Virus record (IMG/VR): IMGVR_UViG_3300003890_000033
Location: 18,105 to 41,631 of that record
Direction: 5' to 3' (one strand)
DNA from: a virus
DNA length: 23,527 nucleotides
Below are positions 15,101 through 21,995 of this stretch, piece after piece (positions within the stretch are counted from its first letter, which is position 1; the number at the start of each line of letters is the position of its first letter). The notes beneath the pieces were generated by a model, which was given only the letters and a program-made list of their open reading frames with translations, had not been told where the DNA came from and searched no databases. A program made the translations under genes and the position numbers.

Positions 15101-15678
15101 CTGGAAACTTCTTTCAAGATGGCGCAGGAAATTTATTTAGAATCTTGGCTGTGGATGATGCAGCAAATGTCTTAACTTTAGATGTAGGACTTTCTGTTAA
15201 TAATACTGTTAATGATCCTTCTGATGCTTCTGTTCTTAAAAATGATAGGGTATTTATAGCGATCGATAATAGTGCTCCCTCTTATGCAAATGGGGGATTC
15301 TCTCAATATGACGGATCTACTTGGTTTGCAGTAGCAAATACAGACGCTGTATTCTCAGTAAAAGGCACAAAAAATATTACTGTAAATAGTAATTTAACTC
15401 CTACTATAGAGCCTGGAGCAACATTATCAGAACGATATTATGATGATGATCAAGAGATATCGTTCGTACTAGGTGTGTCTGGAGGTTTAGTAACTTCTGC
15501 GACAGATGTTAATGCTTTAGGTAGAGGAACCGTATCAGGTAATCCAAATAGTGATGTAGATAATTTTGTATTTAGAACTTCTAGATACGCTGATGATATT
15601 GTCAATTTAAGGTTAAATGAAATACCTCAAATTGTTTCATCAGATATAAGCTTATCAATATTTGGTGGAGTAGATTAA
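12187..15678 (+). CDS. Baseplate wedge protein, gp6/gpJ-like, strongly extended
   Basis: An 1163-residue protein whose first 480 residues form a baseplate-J/gp6 core (DSFSRNWLEIVAYVSDLFFF, then FIRFGDGIFGRKLQPG, LRELIPASLRTLERAVAEQD and LIANFPQVLAAS). The wedge ring is built from gp6-like proteins, with gp25 and gp7-like partners encoded on each side. It is much longer than P2 gpJ (about 300 residues) or T4 gp6 (about 660). The C-terminal 680 residues hold two near-copies of the beta module (525-600 and 942-1017), a divergent third (771-823), and a beta-sandwich (about 830-1060) that resembles a common adhesion-type domain but is split by the second module. The ribosome site is AAGAGGAAAT (12176-12185). 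The stop overlaps the next start. Confidence 0.88.
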   Translation: MANTTNKDIDYIVKDFNSTVDALVTFATVNYGSDTSANRLWTNFNVDSFSRNWLEIVAYVSDLFFFYFDNQATQSYLQTATIRSAIKNIAEQFGYSPASATSASGIAQFTINAAGTVPRGFRVRATNGEEFYLTSDIVAAIAGTYSGSMLQGVIKTEQFTSQGLQNEEFDLIGPNVIKDLTNLNPLDITPKVTVNGNAYTLVDTFIRNNGTDTAAISDSLGNIVGGGGRVFTVNERPEGTPFIRFGDGIFGRKLQPGELISISYRTGGGTVGNIGKQTLTTLVDSSPIVTSVTNDADFSGGADEQTIEQLRELIPASLRTLERAVAEQDYSDILIANFPQVLAASTEINNDDPAVDINIYVVPSANTITNISDNAVLKNTLTNFIDRRKTVTVQFQILDAFGVDTLVSVEIFLDDTTSKSTVLETVQSSIEDFFSLTTGGVNGAGIGFAENVLLKDISNLVESVSGVERFEIKRLTYRPRIEQDIVELVTSYNNSNVTVFPNVSESEWLVGAAGNVSENPGDILFSNSGLVSYTYTSLTGVVQYSTFVNLSSVAPGDYFQDGAGAQFIILAVDNSNNNLTLNSGLTVNTTVNDSTDGSVVNGSTSYKSFKVFKKTNAVATNLSINSITDNNLDLSVKTGIGVAIAPRTLLDNSSIFIPSEYATGEFFLVDGASNIWTILSNDSNTINTSITAVNDASVTSITAGSYRIVKNFSNKQVIFNDSIFTIQYNSHNTIFSTGAQFGNIGTIGDPFQLSETQSNIGNLGIDLDLISYDSSTGRIKLNGSPDLAGVSAKWDLVDSNGQIFNVVGIDNRAQPFTLYDIGNQSDQFTLTGTGLGLQAAQGFQVPSTETYSVVSLWLKREGNITGNVVANITTDSGGLPNLGGIIATSNPIAVSTINNSSFAEVTFFFTTPPTLTASTQYHLVLSSDAAYSASEASGVTVFSNTGLVGFTYSAITGTVQYAAAVNLSSVLPGNFFQDGAGNLFRILAVDDAANVLTLDVGLSVNNTVNDPSDASVLKNDRVFIAIDNSAPSYANGGFSQYDGSTWFAVANTDAVFSVKGTKNITVNSNLTPTIEPGATLSERYYDDDQEISFVLGVSGGLVTSATDVNALGRGTVSGNPNSDVDNFVFRTSRYADDIVNLRLNEIPQIVSSDISLSIFGGVD
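13759..13986 (+). repeat. Beta module copy 1 in the gp6-like protein
   Basis: Residues 525-600. The core is YTYTSLTGVVQY, then VNLSSVAPGDYFQDGAGAQ and FIILAVDNSNNNLTL. It matches copy 2 at 15010-15237 at about 60% of residues by eye (roughly 48 of 76), and the gp7-like copy at lower identity. The unit is about 75 residues and predicted to be all beta strands. Confidence 0.88.
14497..14655 (+). repeat. Divergent beta module copy 3 in the gp6-like protein
   Basis: Residues 771-823, YDSSTGRIKLNGSPDLAGV followed by LVDSNGQIFNVVGIDNRAQPF. It keeps the pattern TG.I..., xPDL..V, a VDSNG.xF.VVGID turn and a final strand. It is shorter and more diverged than copies 1 and 2. Confidence 0.55.
15010..15237 (+). 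repeat. Beta module copy 2 in the gp6-like protein
   Basis: Residues 942-1017, with GLVGFTYSAITGTVQY, then VNLSSVLPGNFFQDGAGNL and FRILAVDDAANVLTL. It sits inside a beta-sandwich whose halves (LTASTQYHLVLSSDAAYSA before; VFIAIDNSAPSYANGGFSQY after) would join naturally without it. Confidence 0.88.
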
Positions 15679-17672
15679 TGGCTTTAATTAGGAATTTAAC
15701 ATCTTCCCCTTTTACTTCTAATCAAATTAGTTTAAATTGGGACCAACCCTCAGGATTTGGGTCAAGTGACGATGAAATTATCGTTACTAGGACTATTACT
15801 CATTTTCCTATGGAGTTGTATAATACATCATTTCCTAATAAGGCAACTGACTCTAGACCTATAGAAATATTCAGAGGAAGGGTTATAACGGGTTTAGACG
15901 CAGGTACTGTCTCAGTGTCAATGAGCACTTTAACAGATACTTCAGCGGCTTTTCCTACTAACCCTTCTCTCAAGGGTAGATTACTACGAGATCAAAATAG
16001 TCAGGTATTCAAAATTTTAAGTAATACCTCTACTAGTATTACAGTAGAAACAGGTACTCCTGCTGTTGGAAAATATGTAGTTTTAGCAGATTTTCCTTCA
16101 GAAGTACGTATTCAACAAAATTTTGAATTGGATATTAGAACTACAGCAAACTATAATTCTATTTCAAATTTAGTGGAAAATGTTGGCGGCATCCTACAAA
16201 TAGTTAACTTTGATGCCAACGAACTAGATAATTTAATCTTTAGAGATGGTGCTGGAACTAGATTTATCATAAAGAATAATAACAATAGTACTATAAACTT
16301 CTACGAAAATTTCAACTTTAGAAATGAAAATTTAGTAACATTTACTTATAACACAGTAACTGGAGTTATACAGTTTGACAGCGCTGTTGATTTGAGTAAT
16401 GTTTCTGCAGGAGATATCTTTAAAGATACTTCTAATAATAAATACGTTATTCTTACTGTTAGTGATGCTATGGATTTTATAACCATAGCGGTAAATAAAA
16501 ATGTGGACACTACTGCTCCTACTTTAAGTGAACATGGAGCTATAGTTGCTCCTGAAGTTCCTGTAGTTGGTTCAGGTATGGCTATTTTTAATAGTTATAC
16601 TAATAGTCAGTTAAAACCATATATTGATACTTATAAAACAGAAGCGGAAGCCTCCTCAAGAACTGGTTCTGGTTTATTAGATGACACTTTTTATTACTAC
16701 ACAGGATTTATTAAAAAAGTAGGAGTTAATGTTGCACAAGCAGATTACGCTACCTACGATAGTGCTAGTTCAACTCAAACAGTAGCTTTAAGTTTAAGAA
16801 ATCGTCAATTTGGAGATTTACTTTATTCTTTATGGCCAAGTTTACATAGAGAATTAGATACTACAGAAGATTTATATGATTTAATGCAAGTATTTGGATT
16901 TCAAATGAGTGAGATCCATTCTTTGATTGAAACTTATAAATTACAAAATACACACACAGTCTTTACAAATGCTTTAGAAGCTCTAGCAGATCAAACTGGA
17001 CTACCTTCAGTTAGTTATGCTATTGGAGCAGATACTCTACGAAGAATATCAAATGATATGATTTCGGCGTGGAAACTTAAAGGTTCTAAAGAAGGTATTG
17101 CGTTATTTATTAGAATTATTACTACATGGGATGTTACAAATGGTACGGGAGATTCCAGTGGATCTATTGAAGACTTCCTACCAAATATTGAAGCTCTACG
17201 ATTTTTTAGCGCTAGTTTGGGAAGTTTAAATACTAGAATAACTCAAACCAGCCCTTTTGTAACCGGAGGAAGATTTGCTAGATCTTTACCAGGAGTAGTA
17301 ATTCCAGGATTCTTTTCTTTTAGAGAATTCGTTATAACCATTCCAAATGTTGCTCTTTATATTGGAGAAAGCACTGCTTATACAGTTTCAAGTGATACTA
17401 CTACGATGACTGATAGTGCTGCCAATTTTGGAACAGATGATAGTTTAGTTGGAAATTTCTTATTGCCCAATCAAGAAGAAGTAAATGATCTTTTTGAAAT
17501 TGTAGCAAATACGGCTACTACAATCACGGTAAAAGGCACTATCATTAATAGAACGATAGGCGGAAATTATGCCGTATTATCTCCGCTAAATGCAAATAGA
17601 TTCATAATTTTGAACCGATTATTGCCAGGTTATATCCCAGTTAAAACTCGTGCTGGGTTCATATTTACCTAA
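15678..17672 (+). CDS. Baseplate wedge protein, gp7/gpI-like
   Basis: A 664-residue protein. Residues about 375-485 match the P2 gpI / tail protein I core: GDLLYSLWPSLHRELDT, then MSEIHSLIETYKLQ, LEALADQTGLPS and LRRISNDMISAWKLKGSKEG. It partners gp6 and gp25 in the wedge, and directly follows the gp6-like gene as gpI follows gpJ. The N-terminus (SNQISLNWDQP...DDEIIVTRTITHFPMEL) looks like a fibronectin-type strand unit. One beta module occurs at 215-290. Two related units of another flavour (TDTSAAFPTN, then GRLLRDQNSQVFKILSNTST at 80-138; MTDSAANFGTDDSLVGNFLL then IVANTATTITV at 568-637) flank the protein. Translation is coupled to the upstream gene by TAATG. Confidence 0.83.
   Translation: MALIRNLTSSPFTSNQISLNWDQPSGFGSSDDEIIVTRTITHFPMELYNTSFPNKATDSRPIEIFRGRVITGLDAGTVSVSMSTLTDTSAAFPTNPSLKGRLLRDQNSQVFKILSNTSTSITVETGTPAVGKYVVLADFPSEVRIQQNFELDIRTTANYNSISNLVENVGGILQIVNFDANELDNLIFRDGAGTRFIIKNNNNSTINFYENFNFRNENLVTFTYNTVTGVIQFDSAVDLSNVSAGDIFKDTSNNKYVILTVSDAMDFITIAVNKNVDTTAPTLSEHGAIVAPEVPVVGSGMAIFNSYTNSQLKPYIDTYKTEAEASSRTGSGLLDDTFYYYTGFIKKVGVNVAQADYATYDSASSTQTVALSLRNRQFGDLLYSLWPSLHRELDTTEDLYDLMQVFGFQMSEIHSLIETYKLQNTHTVFTNALEALADQTGLPSVSYAIGADTLRRISNDMISAWKLKGSKEGIALFIRIITTWDVTNGTGDSSGSIEDFLPNIEALRFFSASLGSLNTRITQTSPFVTGGRFARSLPGVVIPGFFSFREFVITIPNVALYIGESTAYTVSSDTTTMTDSAANFGTDDSLVGNFLLPNQEEVNDLFEIVANTATTITVKGTIINRTIGGNYAVLSPLNANRFIILNRLLPGYIPVKTRAGFIFT
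15915..16091 (+). repeat. Related beta unit, N-terminal, in the gp7-like protein
   Basis: Residues 80-138, with TLTDTSAAFPTNPSL, then GRLLRDQNSQVFKILSNTST and SITV. It shares the 'L.G..L.D.nsq.F.I.sNT.T.ITV' pattern with the C-terminal unit at 17379-17588 and, more weakly, with the tail-wide module. Confidence 0.5.
16320..16547 (+). repeat. Beta module copy in the gp7-like protein
   Basis: Residues 215-290, LVTFTYNTVTGVIQFDSAVD followed by LSNVSAGDIFKDTSNNKYVI and LTVSDAMDFITI. It aligns along its length with the two gp6-like copies, LV.FTY...TG.iQ...aV.LS.V..Gd.F.D..nn...IL.V.da...iT. Confidence 0.82.
17379..17588 (+). repeat. Related beta unit, C-terminal, in the gp7-like protein
   Basis: Residues 568-637, TTTMTDSAANFGTDDSLVGN followed by FEIVANTATTITVKG. 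It pairs with the N-terminal unit of the same protein at 15915-16091. Confidence 0.5.
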
Positions 17673-17687
17673 TAAAAGAGGGCGTTA

Positions 17688-19862
17688 ATGCTTAAGTTTA
17701 ATACTATTCGTACCGCAAGATATCTACGAAGTCGATTCGTAGAGGGTAAATTCTTACTTGCGTCAGAAGGTACTGACATTCAGCTTGAGATTATAGACTT
17801 ACTTCGACGTACCATTAAATCAGATTTAGGTAATATCTTCATTGGGGACGCTTTTAAATTAGAACGTATTTCAGCTACACAAGTATTAGTAAGAAAAGGA
17901 GACGCTTGGTATGAAGGTCTTCCTTTTTCTATGCGTTCTAGTAAAGATGAACTAATTTCTGGCTCAGTTCTTACTAACGGCATTTTACCTCCAGGAGTAA
18001 CTATAACTGATTACTCTACTGGAGAAGGTAAGTTACTAACTTTTAGTATAGGTACTACTCCTGCCAATACGTACAAAATAATCATAACTGCAAGTGAAGA
18101 AGCAGTTACTGATGTTCAAGATCCGTTTTTAAAGAATGTTACTATTACCGAGTCTACTGGCCAAAAGATTCGTTTAAACTACAAAATCAATGTAGTTTTA
18201 AATTCCATTCAAACCGAAACTCCTATTCCATATATGGGAGAAACTGGAGCTTATAACGCTGCCAATTTAATTAATCAAGTTATGATTACTCCTACGGCTA
18301 GTGGAAATGGTGAATTGCTTGCTACCAATCTTATTGCTGGCTCAAGTATTGACGGTCGTGATTTAGAATTAGTTTTCAGAAATGATCCCGCTATTGGTGG
18401 TGGAAACCCCATGCCCATTACTACAGCACATCAAGAAGCTTTTTTTAATGGTAAGTTAATTGATAGTCGTGGCACTGAGTATCATATTAATGCTATCTTT
18501 TTAGATGCAGATACTACTAAAACTGTTATTCGTATTGATAAAGAATTTGGTCAACCAGATCCTCAAATCATCAATACTGTCCCTTTTTATATTAAGAAAA
18601 AGGATGTATATGTTGCTGATGATAGTTCTGGAGTGCCTAATGGATTCTTATTTCTACCTTTAGGAACAATTGAATGGACTTCTAGTGGTATTACTCACAA
18701 TTCTAAAGTAGTTGATAGTAGATCACGTATTGTTTTAGAAAAAGATTTTCAAAATATCTCTAATCAAAAATTTGATATTAAAGTTGTTTTAGGATCAGGA
18801 ACAGTACGTTTTAATCAAAGTGGCAGCCCTTTAGCTTTAAATTGGACTGGACCTTTCCAATTAATTAATCCTCATAGCTCTTTGATTCAAACTATTGCGT
18901 CAAATAATGTTCCAATGGTAGATCTAGGTTCATTAGCTTATGAAATGAATTTTTCTGGCGGAGCAATAGAACGTGGAAATCTTGCTGTTACAGTTTCTTC
19001 TGCTGGAGCTAATACAATTTTATCTGGATCTCCAGATTTATCTACAGTTAGATTAGGTAATGTTATTCAAGACTCTGGCGGCAACGTAGCTGTTATAACA
19101 GCTATAAATGATATAACTGATACTTTAACTGTCAATCCTTCACTAGTATCTACAGGGGCAGCGGTAATTTATAAAGATTCTTTTGGTCCTGGTTACGTAC
19201 CTTCAACCGAAAATACTTTTATTCTAGCTACTAGAAAAGGTAATTTCGTTTATGGGTCATTTCCTGTGGCCACAACCGATTTTTCAAGCGATATACGTGG
19301 TATAGAAGCCGAACCTCTGCACGATAGAATAGGCACTTTAACTGATGTTATTGGTGATGAACAAGAAGATCGTTCATTATATATGCGTTCAGCCAACACT
19401 GTATCGTGGACTGGTGGAAACAGCTTTGTTTGGACAGCAGATATTCTAATTCAAATAATTAATACAAAAAGTGGTACTGTAACAGAACATTCAATACCTG
19501 CAGGTTCTTTTACCTTAATTGATGGTGAAAGTGTTTGGGTATCTATTAATAGAACCGCCGCATCAGAAGTTTTGACTTATAATAAGTCTTCGATCACTCC
19601 TATTCCTGCTCAATCACAAGCGAATAAAGATGTATTAGTTTTATTCCGTAGGGTAGGTTCTGATCTTCAAATCCCAATTTTAAAACAAATGATAGTGTCT
19701 CCTAATACAGCTTTTTACCTAGGAGCAGTAGCGGGTACGTCATTCGATCTAACGCAAATACTAACCTCATCAGAGCAAACCATGGTAATCAATGGAGTTG
19801 TTAGTAACGTTAAAACCGGCAGTGTTTTAATTAGTAATGACGGTAATATACTTTTAGCTTAA
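17688..19862 (+). CDS. Large structural protein near the fibres, unknown
   Basis: A 724-residue protein that I do not recognise as a named family. It lies between the wedge and fibre genes, so it is probably a baseplate-periphery or fibre-network component, in the place of T4 gp8-gp10 or an Afp13-type adaptor; this is inference. The N-terminus (RTARYLRSRFVEGKFLLASE, then TDIQLEIIDLLRRTIKSDLG) is helical with many charges. A middle unit (about 225-303, FNGKLIDSRGTEYHINAIFL) looks like a loose beta module. A clear module copy is at 431-496. The rest is strand-rich. The start has a ribosome site AAAGAGG (17676-17682). The 15-base gap upstream and the CGN-rich first codons suggest a translation unit of its own. 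Confidence 0.72.
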   Translation: MLKFNTIRTARYLRSRFVEGKFLLASEGTDIQLEIIDLLRRTIKSDLGNIFIGDAFKLERISATQVLVRKGDAWYEGLPFSMRSSKDELISGSVLTNGILPPGVTITDYSTGEGKLLTFSIGTTPANTYKIIITASEEAVTDVQDPFLKNVTITESTGQKIRLNYKINVVLNSIQTETPIPYMGETGAYNAANLINQVMITPTASGNGELLATNLIAGSSIDGRDLELVFRNDPAIGGGNPMPITTAHQEAFFNGKLIDSRGTEYHINAIFLDADTTKTVIRIDKEFGQPDPQIINTVPFYIKKKDVYVADDSSGVPNGFLFLPLGTIEWTSSGITHNSKVVDSRSRIVLEKDFQNISNQKFDIKVVLGSGTVRFNQSGSPLALNWTGPFQLINPHSSLIQTIASNNVPMVDLGSLAYEMNFSGGAIERGNLAVTVSSAGANTILSGSPDLSTVRLGNVIQDSGGNVAVITAINDITDTLTVNPSLVSTGAAVIYKDSFGPGYVPSTENTFILATRKGNFVYGSFPVATTDFSSDIRGIEAEPLHDRIGTLTDVIGDEQEDRSLYMRSANTVSWTGGNSFVWTADILIQIINTKSGTVTEHSIPAGSFTLIDGESVWVSINRTAASEVLTYNKSSITPIPAQSQANKDVLVLFRRVGSDLQIPILKQMIVSPNTAFYLGAVAGTSFDLTQILTSSEQTMVINGVVSNVKTGSVLISNDGNILLA
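18360..18596 (+). repeat. Possible divergent beta module in the 724-residue protein
   Basis: Residues 225-303, including FFNGKLIDSRGTEYHINAIF followed by LDADTTKTVIRIDKEF. The 'G.lIDS.G...xI.aI..D...T.i.I' pattern resembles the module, but the flanks do not align well. Confidence 0.3.
18978..19175 (+). repeat. Beta module copy in the 724-residue protein
   Basis: Residues 431-496, TILSGSPDLSTVRLGNVIQD followed by SGGNVAVITAINDITDTLTV. It is closest to the sheath insertion: both have LSG.P.LST...G..I......V..ITA.ND..D.LT. Confidence 0.75.
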
Positions 19863-19881
19863 TTTTTAAGGAGTTAACAAA

Positions 19882-21981
19882 ATGGCATTTCATAAAGATG
19901 AAGCGGGACTTAGTTTACACGCTTTACACGCCTTTACCTTTGCCACTGCTGTAGAACGAGTAGCCGGTACCGGATACACTATCACAGCGGCAGATATCGG
20001 TAAAGTTGCTAAACAGACTGATGCTAATAGATTTTATCTACTAGTTAATAATAGCCCTCTTACTTGGAGCGAAGTGACTGCTCCAGGGGGTAGTGGTGGA
20101 ATCAACTATATTTCTAATGATGGCGCTGAAGATAGTGCTGCTAGTTGGAGTGCTTATGCTGATGCTGCAGCCGCATCTCCTGATGATGGAACTGGTGGAT
20201 TTCCTAATATCACTATTACTAGAACTACTTCCAATCCACTTCGTACTAATGCTTCATTTTTAATTACTAAAGATGCTGTAGACCGTCAAGGTCAAGGTGT
20301 TTCTTTTGATTTTACTATTGATCGAGCTGATGAAGCTAAACCTTTATCTATTGAATTTGATTATGAACCTCTTTCTGGTTTTGTAGCTGGAAGCGATTCT
20401 ACTAATTCTGATTTAGTTGTTTATATTTACGATTTAGATTATTCTACTTTAATTCAACCTGCTCCTTTTAAACTAGTTGGTGGAGTTGGAGCGAAACATA
20501 AGTTTTTAGGAGAATTTCAATCTAGTGCAGCTTCTGGTGGAGCTAATGCTAGAAAATATCGTTTAATTCTTCATATTGCTACTACAAACGCCGCTCCTTG
20601 GACGTTTAAGTTCGATGGAGTACGAGTTGGACCTAGAGTTACTAATTACGGAACTCCAATTACTGATTGGCAAACCTATACTCCGGCTTTTACTGGATTT
20701 GGGACAGTATCAGTACATTCAATGCAATGGCGACGAGTTGGCGGGAATGTCGAAATTAAAGGAACATTTACTACTGGAACGACTACTGGAGTTGAAGCAA
20801 GAGTTGGCCTTCCTTCAGGATTAACTACATCCGATACTTCAGTAATTTCATCAATACAAGTTTGCGGTAATTGGGCTTCAAGTGTGGCAGGTGCTGCAGG
20901 TTTAAGTATGCTCGTGGAACCTTCTAAAACCTATGTAACTTTTGGATCACAAAATGCTGGTAATGGAAGCATGTTTTCTATTACTGGATCACAAATTAAT
21001 AGCAATAATGCTCTTTCAATTAAAGTAAGCGTTCCAATCGCTGGGTGGTCTTCTAATTTAGAAATGTCAAATGACACTTCTACTACGATAGTGTCTGTAG
21101 AAGCATTTAAAACCTCAATCAATGGTACACAAAATGTTTCTCCGGGTCCAGCAGTAAAAATTATATTTGGGGGTACTAATCATGATACGCATTCTGGATG
21201 GTCTACTGTAAATAATAGATATACTATTCCAGTAGCAGGATTATACAGCTTTACTATTAATTTGTGCCTTTCAAATGCGGTTTCTAATGGTAACGTATCT
21301 GTCCTGTTACATAAAAATGGTTCTCCAATAAAACAAGCCCAAGCTGTAATACAAACGGCAGGAAATGCTGGAGCTAATCCTGTTTTTATTGATAAAGCTA
21401 TGGCGGGAGATTACTATGAAGTATTTTTAGCCACCACTGCCACTGTAGATGTTTGTAGCGCAGCAACAGTAACTGGCGGATCTACTTTTAGCGTAAAAAA
21501 AGTTTCTGGTCCTGCACAAATTGCTGCTTCAGAAATTGTTGTAGCAAGATATACCTCTGGTAATACTCAAACAATAGTAGGTGCCGATGACTCTGCAGCA
21601 GCGATAAGAAATTATGAAACCAAAGTAATCGACACTCATAATGCTGTAACAACTGGAGAATCAGTGTGGAAATTTACTGCTCCTGTTAGTGGTTTATATA
21701 GAGTTACGGCTCAAGGTGAGTCTGCCTCTGGTGGTGGCTGGGATACCACAGAAAAATGGGCTCTTAGATTATTTAAAAATAGTACGGCTTATTCATATTT
21801 AGGTATCGATTATTCAGAAGGAATACATACAAATAGGTTGTGTGCCGCTGGTACAGATATCGTTTCTCTAAAAGCTGGAGAATATATTGATATTAGAATT
21901 GAACAAACTTGTCAATCTTTATTAGGAACAGGCAATAATCACCAAGTTAATTACGTAAATATTGAAAAAATTAAACAATAA
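19882..21981 (+). CDS. Tail fibre or receptor-binding protein with two C1q-like domains
   Basis: A 699-residue protein. Its parts are: an N-terminal attachment region (1-65, with TAADIGKVAKQTDANRFYLL then PLTWSEV); a carbohydrate-binding-like sandwich (about 75-250, with YISNDGAEDSAASWSAY and GQGVSFDFTIDRADEAK); and a domain starting WQTYTPAFTGFGTV with MQWRRVGGNVEIKG (263-395), common in tail fibres. Two C1q/TNF-like jelly rolls end it: residues 423-542 with YTIPVAGLYSFTINL and 548-699 with WKFTAPVSGLYRVTA. C1q-like tips trimerise and bind receptors in other phage fibres, so this is probably host-recognition. The ribosome site AAGGAGTT (19868-19875) is strong. Confidence 0.85.
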   Translation: MAFHKDEAGLSLHALHAFTFATAVERVAGTGYTITAADIGKVAKQTDANRFYLLVNNSPLTWSEVTAPGGSGGINYISNDGAEDSAASWSAYADAAAASPDDGTGGFPNITITRTTSNPLRTNASFLITKDAVDRQGQGVSFDFTIDRADEAKPLSIEFDYEPLSGFVAGSDSTNSDLVVYIYDLDYSTLIQPAPFKLVGGVGAKHKFLGEFQSSAASGGANARKYRLILHIATTNAAPWTFKFDGVRVGPRVTNYGTPITDWQTYTPAFTGFGTVSVHSMQWRRVGGNVEIKGTFTTGTTTGVEARVGLPSGLTTSDTSVISSIQVCGNWASSVAGAAGLSMLVEPSKTYVTFGSQNAGNGSMFSITGSQINSNNALSIKVSVPIAGWSSNLEMSNDTSTTIVSVEAFKTSINGTQNVSPGPAVKIIFGGTNHDTHSGWSTVNNRYTIPVAGLYSFTINLCLSNAVSNGNVSVLLHKNGSPIKQAQAVIQTAGNAGANPVFIDKAMAGDYYEVFLATTATVDVCSAATVTGGSTFSVKKVSGPAQIAASEIVVARYTSGNTQTIVGADDSAAAIRNYETKVIDTHNAVTTGESVWKFTAPVSGLYRVTAQGESASGGGWDTTEKWALRLFKNSTAYSYLGIDYSEGIHTNRLCAAGTDIVSLKAGEYIDIRIEQTCQSLLGTGNNHQVNYVNIEKIKQ

Positions 21982-21995
21982 CTTTGGAGTAACCA

